From a bacterium OM1 bin76 (GTDB lineage: Bacteria > Actinomycetota > Acidimicrobiia > Spongiisociales > ZC4RG35), in the NCBI GenBank assembly GCA_002238785.1, contig MPNA01000006.1:1-64000 (forward strand): a stretch of DNA of 64,000 nt. The letters are read 5' to 3'. The notes beneath the pieces are model-generated. The model ran no database searches and was not told the DNA's origin. It saw nothing but the letters and a program-made list of their open reading frames with translations. The position numbers were made by a program, and so were the translations under genes. Of this stretch, positions 51,864-59,836 are shown in pieces. Numbering within the stretch: the stretch's first letter is position 1; each line of letters starts with the position of its first letter.

Positions 51864-53462
51864 CTACTCCCCGCTCATCGCCCGGAGTTCCCGCTTGAGG
51901 ATCTTCCCCTGGGTATCGGTTGGGAGGCTCCCGATGACGTGGACGGCCTTGGGGACCTTGTAGCCGGCCAGGTGCTGCTTGCAGTGGGAAATCACCGCCT
52001 CCGGATCCACCTCGGCGCCAGGTGCGGCGACCGCGAACGCGGTGACCGCCTCCGACCAGTAGTCGTCCGGAACTCCGACCACCGCCACCTGCATGATTCC
52101 CGGATGTCCGTACAGCACCCGCTCCACCTCCTGGCTGGAGACGTTCATGCCGCCGCTTTTGATCATGTCCTTCTTGCGATCGAAGAAGAACAGGTTCCCA
52201 TCCTCGTCGATCCTCACCAGATCGCCGGTGCGCAGCCACCCGTCACGGAAGGCTTCGGCGGTCTTCTCGGGATCCCGGTAGTAACCGACCATTGCGGATG
52301 GGGAACGGCAGGCCAACTCGCCGATCTCGGCAGGTTGGTCGTCATCGTCAAACACCGCTACTTCCAGTTGCGGCACCGGCTTTCCTATCCAGGTGGGGTC
52401 GCCGCCGGGAATCTCGTCAAGGCTGCGGAACCACCCCACCGAACCCAGTTGGGTGAGTTCTGACTGACCCCAATATGTAGCCCACAGAACATCGGGGTTG
52501 GCTCTGGCCCAACCGTCCAGCATGGCTTGGGGAACCGTCCCTCCATAGGTGATGCAGCGGCGCAGGCTCGAGAAGTCGTAGTCCTCGAAACCCTCCACCT
52601 GGGTCATGGCCAGGTAGAAGGTGGGCGTCTGAGCCATGATGGTGACCGCCTCGTCGGCCATCATCTTGGCGGCCTGGGGTGGATCCACCGCATGAACCAG
52701 CACCAACGTGGCGCCCAGCAGGGTCAGGGTGGTCATGCTACCCAGGCCGGCGATGGTGAAGAACGGCATCAGGAACAGCCAGACCTCATCGGGTGCGATC
52801 CCCAACGCCGACTGCCAGGCCGGGGTGGTCGAGATCAGATAGTTTCGATGGGGGATCATGACCCCCTTGGGATAGGCCTCGGTACCACTGGTGTATTGGA
52901 TGATGGCCAGATCGTTCTCGCCCACCTCTCCGCCGGGCTCCGAGGCATCCCGGTCGTCACCCAGCAACGTGGAGACTCGGGTCCACTCCTGCGGCCCTGC
53001 GTCGGACACCACGTCGGAGACCAGGAAATGCTCCACCCCTGCCAACTGCCCGGCAATGGGCACGAAACGATCCACAAACACTGATTCCACCACAACCACC
53101 TTGGGGCTGCAGTGACCGACCTGATAGGTGATCTCCCGGGCGGTAAAGGTGAAATTTATTCCGGTCAGCGCCGCTCCCAGCTTGAGGGTGGCATAGTAGA
53201 TGGCCACATAGTCGGGACTGTTGCGGGACATGATCGCCACCACGTCGCCCCGCCCCACTCCGCGCTCGGAAAAGGCATGCGCCAAGCGGTTGACCATGCG
53301 GTTCAACGACCCGTAGGTGTGAACTTCCCGCTCACCCTCGGTGGTGTAGAAGATCAGAGCGGGTTTGTCGGGCTGAAGTTGGGCGTTGCGCCGCAACTGG
53401 TCCCCGATGGTCGCTCGACCTATGACGGTGTCCCGCTGGTGCATTCCGGTGTCAACGATCAT
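51864..53462 (-). CDS. AMP-forming acyl-CoA synthetase
   Basis: A 532-residue ANL ligase. The P-loop reads YTSGTEAYPKGVM, with Glu in place of the usual second Thr. A5 is TYWGQSELTQLG, the hinge is RTGDLVRIDEDGNLFFFDRKKD, and the C-terminal lysine region is PTDTQGKILKREL. It would thioesterify an acid that then reaches the adjacent B12 mutase. It directly precedes the P450 gene and follows the B12-binding subunit gene by 24 bases. Confidence 0.9.
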   Translation of the reverse strand: MIVDTGMHQRDTVIGRATIGDQLRRNAQLQPDKPALIFYTTEGEREVHTYGSLNRMVNRLAHAFSERGVGRGDVVAIMSRNSPDYVAIYYATLKLGAALTGINFTFTAREITYQVGHCSPKVVVVESVFVDRFVPIAGQLAGVEHFLVSDVVSDAGPQEWTRVSTLLGDDRDASEPGGEVGENDLAIIQYTSGTEAYPKGVMIPHRNYLISTTPAWQSALGIAPDEVWLFLMPFFTIAGLGSMTTLTLLGATLVLVHAVDPPQAAKMMADEAVTIMAQTPTFYLAMTQVEGFEDYDFSSLRRCITYGGTVPQAMLDGWARANPDVLWATYWGQSELTQLGSVGWFRSLDEIPGGDPTWIGKPVPQLEVAVFDDDDQPAEIGELACRSPSAMVGYYRDPEKTAEAFRDGWLRTGDLVRIDEDGNLFFFDRKKDMIKSGGMNVSSQEVERVLYGHPGIMQVAVVGVPDDYWSEAVTAFAVAAPGAEVDPEAVISHCKQHLAGYKVPKAVHVIGSLPTDTQGKILKRELRAMSGE

Positions 53463-53486
53463 CTCGGCGTCCTCCTTGCATCATTC

Positions 53487-53927
53487 TCATGCCGATGTCA
53501 CATCCTCTCTGGTCCGGCGTCTGCCTTCGACCAGGCGCCGGGCTTCCTCGACAATGTCCGAAAACATGGATCCCGGGGGAAAGGTTGAAACCCCTCGGAC
53601 CGCCAGGGCGGATCGGTGCTGCGGCTGAATGGTTCCACCCAGCATCACCCCCACATCAGGTGCGGATGCTTCCAGTTCGTCCAGGATCCGCATCACCACC
53701 GCCAGGCTACCGCCCACATTGAGGCCCACCAGGTCGGCATCTTCTTGAACCGCGGCGGCCGCTATCTCGTCAGCGGTGGCCATCCCCAAATAGATCACCT
53801 CGAATCCCGCATCCCGCAGGACATGGACCACCACCGCCGGGCCTCGCCAATGACCATCGAGGGCCGTCTTGGCAAACAACACCTTGCCGGGCTGATCAGC
53901 ACTCAAAATGAGATCGGCACTTTCCAA
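53487..53927 (-). CDS. B12-binding small subunit of an acyl-CoA mutase
   Basis: A 146-residue cobalamin-binding protein with AKTALDGHWRGPAVV at 19-33, in which His26 is the expected lower axial ligand; the usual DGHDRG has Trp in place of the second Asp. GFEVIYLGMATADEI, VGLNVGGSLAVV and LGGTIQPQH are the other B12-domain blocks. It is the C-terminal-domain equivalent of methylmalonyl-CoA mutase, supplied as a separate chain as in isobutyryl-CoA or hydroxyisobutyryl-CoA mutases. It overlaps the large-subunit gene by 25 bases. Confidence 0.88.
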   Translation of the reverse strand: MESADLILSADQPGKVLFAKTALDGHWRGPAVVVHVLRDAGFEVIYLGMATADEIAAAAVQEDADLVGLNVGGSLAVVMRILDELEASAPDVGVMLGGTIQPQHRSALAVRGVSTFPPGSMFSDIVEEARRLVEGRRRTREDVTSA

Positions 53928-55540
53928 TCGCCAAACACCTCGCTGAACACATCACCGAACTCACCCAGTGTGGCCTGCGCGGAAACCGCTTCCATCACGG
54001 CCGGCATGATGTTGCCGTCGCCTCGGCATACCGACTCCAAGTCCCGCAAGGCGGCCACCGCGGTCCTGCCGTCCCGTTCCCGGCGGACCGAACGCAATCT
54101 CTCCATCGACTTCTCCCAGACCCCTTCCACCGGCTCGAAGCCGCCCATTTCCCACGGAGTCACATCCTCTGTGTAGGCGTTGACCCCCACCATCGTCTTC
54201 GTCCCCCAGTTGACAGCCTCGGCGAGATTGACCTGGTTTACGGCCGCCAGCGAGTGCAGCCACCCCTCGTCCAGCACCGCCGCGAAACCGCCCCGGCTCT
54301 CGATTTCCTCGAACATCTCCCAGGCGCGCCTCTCCAATTCAGCGGTGAGTGCCTCCACGTAGTGCGACCCGCCCAGCGGGTCCGCCACTGCGGGAATGTT
54401 GGACTCGTGATGGATGATCTGCTGGATCCGAAGCGACATCTGGTGGGCGTGCTCCGAAGGGACGGACATGGCCTCGTCATAGGTGGCCACCCCCAAGGAC
54501 TGCGTCCCTCCCAGCACCGAGGCCATCGCCATGATGGTCCCCCGGGCGATGTTGTTGAGAGGCTGCTGGTAGGCCAGGGCTGAACCGGCGGTGACGATGT
54601 GAATGCGCAGCCGAGTGGCGCGGGGGTCCGTTATCCCGTAGCGACGTCGCAGCAAATCGGCCCACATCTTGCGGGCGGCCCGCATCTTGCAGATGTCTTC
54701 GAAGAAGTCCATCGCCACTCTCAGATTGATGCCTCCCACCATGTACGCCAGTTTCGCCAGGTTCTCCGGCGCCCGGCGTTTGATCTCGTCCAGGTACACC
54801 ACCGCGTTTGCGAAAAGGGCTGCCAGTTCCTGGTAGGCGTTCAGGCCGGTGTCGGCCGCGTTGTAGGCGGCGATGGAGACGGGGACCCATCGGGGCAGGT
54901 ATTGTCCACAAAACTCGATGATGTCGGTGTTGAGCCGGACTCCCGCTTCGGTGGGGATCTGGCGTTTGGGAATGCACCCCAGGTAGGTGAGGAAGAAGTC
55001 ACTCTGCCCGGTCCCGGCCAGCCGGGACAGGTCCAAGCCGCGTCGGCGCGCCACCGTCCAATAGCACCCCAGCGCAAAGGGAGCGTGTTGCACCACCGCT
55101 CCTCCCGGATGGGCGTAATAGTGGCCCATGTCGATCCCGTCGAGAATTGTCTCGTAGTCGCTAACGCTCTGGATCACCGCACCAGTCTGTCCCACGTCCT
55201 CTCGGCGGGCCACCACCTCGGGATGATCGACGTTGTAAAGGTGATCGGCGGTGTTGCGGTCGTGCTCCATGATGAAGCCCGTCTCACCCTGATTCAGCAA
55301 GAACAGGATTCGTTCCCGCTCGTCTTCGGGATTGCCATGCCCGCTGAGTTGAAAGACTCTCCAAGGCTTGGTCCGGTACATGCCGGGGTATGCGCCCCGC
55401 ACATAGGGGGGGACCCCAGGGGGGCCGGCCGCGGCTTCCTGCGACTGCGCAGGCACATCGGAAGGTCCGTACCACCCCTGAAGGGGTATGCCCGACGCGG
55501 TGAAGTACCGCTCAGAGCCCTCGCCCTGTCCAGCACTCAC
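53903..55540 (-). CDS. Large subunit of a B12-dependent acyl-CoA mutase with atypical substrate pocket
   Basis: A 545-residue barrel subunit of the methylmalonyl-CoA mutase family, GTG start at 55540. Most fold blocks are clear: YPGMYRTKPWRVFQLSGHGN, LAGTGQSDFF, LAYMVGGINLRVAMDFFEDI and GGTQSLGVATYDEAMSVPSE. Mapped to P. shermanii numbering, the pocket residues differ: Tyr75 is kept (Tyr51), but Tyr89 is Leu65, Arg82 is Lys58, Arg87 is Phe63, Arg207 is Cys189 and His244 is Asn227. Methylmalonyl, isobutyryl and hydroxyisobutyryl mutases do not show this set, so a different acyl-CoA is expected. Metabolically it would rearrange the carbon skeleton of the product of the P450, ligase and LLM encoded downstream. 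Confidence 0.83.
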   Translation of the reverse strand: MSAGQGEGSERYFTASGIPLQGWYGPSDVPAQSQEAAAGPPGVPPYVRGAYPGMYRTKPWRVFQLSGHGNPEDERERILFLLNQGETGFIMEHDRNTADHLYNVDHPEVVARREDVGQTGAVIQSVSDYETILDGIDMGHYYAHPGGAVVQHAPFALGCYWTVARRRGLDLSRLAGTGQSDFFLTYLGCIPKRQIPTEAGVRLNTDIIEFCGQYLPRWVPVSIAAYNAADTGLNAYQELAALFANAVVYLDEIKRRAPENLAKLAYMVGGINLRVAMDFFEDICKMRAARKMWADLLRRRYGITDPRATRLRIHIVTAGSALAYQQPLNNIARGTIMAMASVLGGTQSLGVATYDEAMSVPSEHAHQMSLRIQQIIHHESNIPAVADPLGGSHYVEALTAELERRAWEMFEEIESRGGFAAVLDEGWLHSLAAVNQVNLAEAVNWGTKTMVGVNAYTEDVTPWEMGGFEPVEGVWEKSMERLRSVRRERDGRTAVAALRDLESVCRGDGNIMPAVMEAVSAQATLGEFGDVFSEVFGDWKVPISF

Positions 55541-55583
55541 GGGGCGGAAAAGATCGGCTTACGACACATGGCCTTCATCATAG

Positions 55584-55600
55584 AGACCAACCGGTATGTT
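55584..55600. promoter_or_regulatory. Putative TetR operator upstream of the mutase operon
   Basis: AGACCAACCGGTATGTT shares the ACC-N4-GGTATGTT pattern with the sites at 24078 and 35703 (read on the appropriate strand) and the shorter ACC-N4-GGTAT with those at 16214 and 47327. It lies 44-60 bases upstream of the mutase start. Confidence 0.5.
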
Positions 55601-55676
55601 GCGCCACGAAATGGCACCAGGGGAGAACTCTCGCAGTCCTCTAACTCGTTGACTGAGCGTAAGGCATTACCTCGAT

Positions 55677-55757
55677 GACCAGCAGGTGGTCCGCTTCGTC
55701 TGCTTCGATAAGCGCACGCTGAGAGCATTCCAATCTGCGTCGGGCCAAGACAGGTAG
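55677..55757 (+). pseudogene. C-terminal fragment of a macro-domain protein
   Basis: Translating 55677-55757 gives VVRFVCFDKRTLRAFQSA..GQDR then stop. The complete macro-domain protein ends TIRFVCFDNKTLRAYRSA..EQDS then stop. The match covers about 25 residues up to the stop codon; upstream the frame is closed by TGA and shows no further similarity. It is a decayed or truncated second copy of the gene at 25097-26167, evidence that a similar unit was once present here. Confidence 0.7.
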
Positions 55758-55994
55758 CGCGTTGAAGCCAAGGCAACCGGACAAGTGCCGAAAGGACGTG
55801 AGTTCGGGGAGCCGATTTCAAAGGCCCAGCTTGGTTACCGCTGACGGTGAACGGCAAGCAGCCCCCCTTGGCTGGAGATGTGGGCTCTGAAGCGGGTGAG
55901 GGCAGGCAGAGTGGCCCGGACGGGCCGCTCCGTAGCCGACCTACAATGCGGAGGGATTCGGTCCGGTAGCTACCGGGAATTCTCTCCGGAGCTC

Positions 55995-56024
55995 GGGATC
56001 GTTCCGAGAGGATCCCCTTTTTTT
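55995..56024 (+). terminator. Terminator-like hairpin with seven-T tract immediately before ctaA
   Basis: GGGATC (55995-56000) pairs with GATCCC (56011-56016) around a ten-base loop, followed by C and TTTTTTT (56018-56024). The ctaA ribosome-binding site (CCGGAG) begins one base later and the ATG is at 56041. Placed inside the leader, it may attenuate ctaA rather than end an upstream transcript. Confidence 0.6.
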
Positions 56025-56040
56025 CCGGAGCGAGTCAACA

Positions 56041-57000
56041 ATGTCGCAGGTCGTAGCCGGTACAAACGCCGGTCGGGCAAGATATCGTACGGTGACGTTG
56101 ATCAGCCTGATCGCGGCTATTGCGCAGGTTGTGTTGGGTGGCGTTGTCCGGGTCACCGGTTCTGGAGATGCGTGTCCTGATTGGCCGCTCTGTCACGGAA
56201 AGATCATCCCACCACTCGACTACCACATCTGGCTCGAGTTCACCCACCGATTGGCGGCCACCGCGGTGGGATTGCTGGTGGTGGTTTCGTTGGTGTTGGC
56301 ATGGCGCCACCTGCGGACATCGAAACCGGTGATCATCGCCACCAGCGCCAGCATGGTGCTGGTTGTCGCGGCGGCGATTCTCGGAGGCCTCACGGTTCTG
56401 AGCGATCTCTCGTGGTGGACGCGTCTCATCCACTTGGGGCTGGCCGAATTGACCGTGGCCGGTCTTGCCATCGCCTGGCTGGCCGGTCACCCCGATGATC
56501 GACCCGATGGGACGCAAAGCCCCGCAAACAACGTTTCCAGGCAGGATCGAGTCGTGGCGTGGGCGGGCTTGAGCGGTCTGCTGTTGGTTGTCCTCTACGG
56601 TTCCTACATGGTGGGGATCGGCTACGGAGCCAGTTGCCATGGGTGGCCGCTGTGCCTGGGTTCTCGCAACCCTGCAGGCAATGCCTTCCTGATAAACATG
56701 ATCCATCGCTACATGGTGGCGATCGTGGCTGTGCTGGTGCTCCGCGCCTGCATCGCGGCGTGGAAACGGGGAGCGGCGCCGGCCCAACTGCGCCCGATGG
56801 CAGTGTTGACAGCCGGTTTCCTGATCATCGAGATCGGAGTGGGAGCGTTTACGGCATGGCTGGGTTCGTCCCCGGTGGTTGCCTCTCTTCATCTGACGTT
56901 TGCCACTCTTACCTGGGTGTCAATGGTGTTGATGGTCGCGGTCCACTTGGATCCCGCAACTTTCCGGGTACGGACCCGACGCGGGGAGATCACCGCTTGA
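56041..57000 (+). CDS. ctaA: Heme A synthase (CtaA/COX15)
   Basis: A 319-residue membrane protein with about eight helices. It has the extracellular-loop Cys pair DACPDWPLCHG, the second pair SCHGWPLCLG, and the heme-ligand His residues in EFTHRLAATAVG and NMIHRYMVAIVA; these are the hallmarks of bacterial CtaA. It oxidises heme O to heme A for the cytochrome aa3 oxidase. GGAG lies ten bases before the ATG. The stop codon overlaps the ctaB start (TTGA), and a terminator-like element lies in its leader. Confidence 0.93.
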   Translation: MSQVVAGTNAGRARYRTVTLISLIAAIAQVVLGGVVRVTGSGDACPDWPLCHGKIIPPLDYHIWLEFTHRLAATAVGLLVVVSLVLAWRHLRTSKPVIIATSASMVLVVAAAILGGLTVLSDLSWWTRLIHLGLAELTVAGLAIAWLAGHPDDRPDGTQSPANNVSRQDRVVAWAGLSGLLLVVLYGSYMVGIGYGASCHGWPLCLGSRNPAGNAFLINMIHRYMVAIVAVLVLRACIAAWKRGAAPAQLRPMAVLTAGFLIIEIGVGAFTAWLGSSPVVASLHLTFATLTWVSMVLMVAVHLDPATFRVRTRRGEITA

Positions 57001-57899
57001 CGCGCCCTTCCAGCAGTGCCGCACCCCGGGTGCTACGCGATTACGTCGCTCTGACCAAACCTCGAATCATTTCCCTGTTATTGATAACCGCGGTGGGCAG
57101 CATGTTCCTGGCCGCAGAGGGCTGGCCGGATCCACTGACAACCGCCTTCGTGGTGGTTTGCGGCTACCTGGCGGCGGGCGGGGCGAATGCCCTCAACCAG
57201 GGTGCGGAGAGTGACATAGATAAGCGGATGCGCCGTACCCACCGCCGCCCGGTCGCCAGCGGCAGGGTGTCGAAGTGGCAGGCTTACATCTTTGGCATCG
57301 TTCTCAACCTGGCCGCCTTCGTGGTCCTGGCTGTTCAAGTGAACCTTCTCAGCGCAGCGTTGGCCGTAAGCGGCACCCTCATCTACGTGTTTGTTTACAC
57401 CAAGGGCCTCAAGAGGACCACACCCCAGAACATTGTGATCGGCGGAGCCGCCGGCGCCATCCCGCCGCTGGTCGGGTGGGCAGCGGTTACGGGGACGATC
57501 GAACTGCCCGCCCTGTATCTCTTCGCCATCATCTTTTTATGGACTCCGCCGCACTTTTGGGCGCTCGCTCTATTGATCAGGGACGACTACGCCCGCGCCG
57601 GGATCCCGATGCTGCCGGTTGTCTCCACCCTGGCTGAGACCAAGCGTCAGATCCTGATCTACACAGTGGTGCTGGTGGCGCTTTCCGCTTCCTTCGCCGC
57701 AACCGGCGCGGTCGGATGGATCTACCTGATCGGCGCCCTCGCCCTGGGTGGAGGGTTCATCATCCGGGCAGTACGACTGGCAAGAGGCGATGGAATCGAG
57801 GGCGCCAAGGCTTTATACCTGTACTCGATCGCCTATCTGGCACTCCTGTTCGCTGTCGCCATAGCTGACTCGATAGCGGATCGTTACTTGATCGGCTGA
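56997..57899 (+). CDS. ctaB: Protoheme IX farnesyltransferase (CtaB/COX10)
   Basis: A 300-residue prenyltransferase from the TTG at 56997, with GGGGAG eight bases upstream; the longer frame from 56559 is antisense-like noise across ctaA. The prenyl-diphosphate binding motif is ANALNQGAESDIDKRMRRT (N-x3-D-x3-D type) with RP following, and the second conserved loop is FLWTPPHFWALALLIRDDY. Multiple membrane helices are evident. It converts heme B to heme O. Co-translated with ctaA; oxidase genes are not in the window. Confidence 0.93.
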   Translation: MTRPSSSAAPRVLRDYVALTKPRIISLLLITAVGSMFLAAEGWPDPLTTAFVVVCGYLAAGGANALNQGAESDIDKRMRRTHRRPVASGRVSKWQAYIFGIVLNLAAFVVLAVQVNLLSAALAVSGTLIYVFVYTKGLKRTTPQNIVIGGAAGAIPPLVGWAAVTGTIELPALYLFAIIFLWTPPHFWALALLIRDDYARAGIPMLPVVSTLAETKRQILIYTVVLVALSASFAATGAVGWIYLIGALALGGGFIIRAVRLARGDGIEGAKALYLYSIAYLALLFAVAIADSIADRYLIG

Positions 57900-57901
57900 C
57901 T

Positions 57902-58261
57902 CTAAGCAGGGTGACCTAACGCCGAGGTTCTCCCAAGCAGGGGAACACGGCCGTTGACGGGACCTACATAATCGTTGAGAAAAGCTTCTGCCGAGCGACG
58001 ATGCTGTTCCGTCAGACGGTCCCGTTCATTCTCCGAGTAGCCGCATTGGGCGATTATGTCATCGATGGTGGAGGTCAAGACGTTGAACCTGACCATTCGA
58101 GGCTCTTGTTGATGGGGAACCCAGAAGGCCCCGTCTTCGGGGACGTGGTAGCGAAGCTCTTCGTACGGGACAGCGTTCGCCAGCATCTCGCACTCCTCCT
58201 CGTCCACCACATGGGGAGGACACTGATGACCGTCGGTGTGATGTCCGCTGGTTCCCTCCAT
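57902..58261 (-). CDS. Small orphan protein, paralogue of the gene at 31184-31504
   Basis: A 119-residue protein ending three bases from the ctaB stop on the other strand. The region FNVLTSTIDDIIAQCGYSEN through YVGPVNGRVPLL aligns with the orphan in the defence island, including the DDI core and the GP-x-NG-x-VPLL ending. The N-terminal 40 residues (rich in His, Cys and Glu) differ. It is unrecognised, soluble and acidic. The adjacent genes encode a PD-(D/E)xK-like nuclease and another small protein, so it may belong to a mobile defence-type patch. Confidence 0.6.
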   Translation of the reverse strand: MEGTSGHHTDGHQCPPHVVDEEECEMLANAVPYEELRYHVPEDGAFWVPHQQEPRMVRFNVLTSTIDDIIAQCGYSENERDRLTEQHRRSAEAFLNDYVGPVNGRVPLLGRTSALGHPA

Positions 58262-58314
58262 GGGAAGCTACGGTACCGCTCCATCCGTGCCTAAGGAGCC
58301 GGGATCGACCCTAT

Positions 58315-59274
58315 TCATCCCGTCCCAAGATCCCCGGAACCACCCACGATCTCCTCTATTCGTGGGTCGAACTCTTCTTTGAACTTGGGCAGGAGATCGC
58401 ACATCCACGCTCTGATCTCGTCCTGTTTCTTTGGTGAGTCGCATATCGAGCCGTCTCTCTTAATGTTGATTTCGGAGTACGAATACCCTCTCTTTCTGCG
58501 CCAGTCCCATTCTCCAAACGACTCATCAGCGAAGGCCGACTCGATCGGACCGCGGTCCGCGAAAAGGTCATCGTATATACGTTTGGTTAGCTTGGTGTTG
58601 TCGGTCTGAATGTGAACGGTTACCCAGGCAGCATTTTCAACCCCGAGAGCGACCATGTACCAAATGCCTTGGTTAACTGGAGAGGGAAAGCTACGATCAC
58701 GGTGATTCCAAATCTGGCGAGGCGTCAGGCCGGAGAAGCTTCCTCGGCGCAGGGCAGCGACCAGGCATGCAAAAAACCCCTCGTACGCCATCATGTCGGG
58801 GGATACCCAAGCACCGGGAGGCTCGGTGATTTCTCTGTTCCAACCGCCTGGGTACACCACTTTGCGGAACCTCGGCCGGAGGTCCGACTTTGGAGTCTTG
58901 AGAACCTCGATCCTGACCCCGTAGAACCGCACACCGTCGAAAGTCCATTCATTGAGCTGATGCAACGCTTCGGCATGCTCGTACCGGAATGCAGGTGCCA
59001 CCCACATCGCAACCTTCGCCCTTGATCCTGCTGTGTAGGTAAGTAACTGGCCCAGATGGCTGTGATCGGTCCACTCCAGTTGGTTCTCAATCGCAACTAG
59101 GACCCCTGTATCGGTCTCCTTAGCCAAGATGTCCAGAGAGAAGGGCCCTACCTGCTCTTCCGGCCTGACCAGTTCCAGCTTCAAACAGACTGCCTCACCC
59201 AAAAGATCCAGATTCTTGGCCAGCCACGGGGTGAAGTCCAGCGCCTCATTCTCCCACTTTTGCCGGACGCACAC
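58315..59274 (-). CDS. DUF4268-like protein with a PD-(D/E)xK nuclease fold
   Basis: A 319-residue protein. Residues 30-85 carry GPFSLDILAKETDTGVLVAIENQLEWTDHSHL, split here into SLDILAKE (Asp) and AIENQLEWTDHSHLGQLLTY, the Asp-x(n)-Glu-x-Gln version of the PD-(D/E)xK core seen in DUF4268-containing proteins. The C-terminal half (DLRPRFRKVVYPGGWN and onwards) is the DUF4268 region. Such proteins are found singly near restriction or phage-defence genes. It is encoded just upstream of the orphan gene on the same strand. Confidence 0.72.
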   Translation of the reverse strand: MCVRQKWENEALDFTPWLAKNLDLLGEAVCLKLELVRPEEQVGPFSLDILAKETDTGVLVAIENQLEWTDHSHLGQLLTYTAGSRAKVAMWVAPAFRYEHAEALHQLNEWTFDGVRFYGVRIEVLKTPKSDLRPRFRKVVYPGGWNREITEPPGAWVSPDMMAYEGFFACLVAALRRGSFSGLTPRQIWNHRDRSFPSPVNQGIWYMVALGVENAAWVTVHIQTDNTKLTKRIYDDLFADRGPIESAFADESFGEWDWRRKRGYSYSEINIKRDGSICDSPKKQDEIRAWMCDLLPKFKEEFDPRIEEIVGGSGDLGTG

Positions 59275-59324
59275 ATTCTCGCCGCTTGGTTCACTCTTGG
59301 TCGTAAGTCTTCACCCATTCCCTT

Positions 59325-59672
59325 TCAGACACCGCGGTCGCCGGGTCTGATCACGAAGTCGCGGCGATCTCTGTACAGAGGCGCCCGGTTCAATACATAG
59401 TCATCCTTCTCGAGGTCTATGTCCGGGCATTCCGTCATTGTCCAATACTTGTATCCGCCCAAGAACAAATACTCTCGCTTCTGGTGAAAGAAACGGCACT
59501 CCACACCCTCCCCGGCGCAGATCCGGGCACAGAACGCCGCCAACAGCGCTTGCTGGCCATCCTTCTTGATCACCACGTATTCATGAGGCCACGAATTCCG
59601 AAATGTCACCGCCTCCCGCCAGGGAGCACTGGAAATCAACTCCATGATGTCACCTACTCGCTCTCTCAACAC
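59325..59672 (-). CDS. Small hypothetical protein
   Basis: A 115-residue protein, possibly starting at the internal MELISSAPWREAV Met (residue 10). Sequence ARICAGEGVECRFFHQKREYLFLGGYKYWTM is conserved-looking but not recognised; two Cys and a strand-rich middle are visible, with no membrane segment. It lies 50 bases upstream of the nuclease gene on the same strand and probably belongs to the same transcript. Similar small proteins can be seen beside DUF4268 genes, but no function is claimed. Confidence 0.5.
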   Translation of the reverse strand: MLRERVGDIMELISSAPWREAVTFRNSWPHEYVVIKKDGQQALLAAFCARICAGEGVECRFFHQKREYLFLGGYKYWTMTECPDIDLEKDDYVLNRAPLYRDRRDFVIRPGDRGV

Positions 59673-59836
59673 AGACCTCCTTCAACCACCACCCACGCTA
59701 TCGAGCCGGTGTGACAAACGCTCGGAACCAAGCCCCTGGGCTAGGATGGGAGTTGGCCCTCAGAGGTGTTTGGTGGGCGAACATGACGGTAACCAGTGGG
59801 AAAAGAAGGTGGCCTCACTTCGGAGGAGATAAACCC

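Larger units (their letters stand above)
55541..56040. other. 500-base gap between the mutase and ctaA genes
   Basis: No complete gene is visible. It contains an operator-like palindrome (55584-55600), a short remnant of a macro-domain gene (55677-55757) and a terminator-like hairpin just before ctaA. The bases from 55758 to 55990 show no recognisable coding or structural signal apart from a palindrome, CCGGTAGCTACCGG, near 55964-55977. Confidence 0.5.

Noticed and set aside
55537-55857. A 106-codon minus-strand frame between the mutase and ctaA genes
   Set aside because: No family sequence; it runs over the macro-gene remnant and the operator-like site and is probably chance.
56559-56996. 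N-terminal extension of the ctaB frame over ctaA
   Set aside because: It is a third-frame reading of ctaA with no membrane segments; the TTG at 56997 has a good ribosome-binding site and gives the normal protein length.
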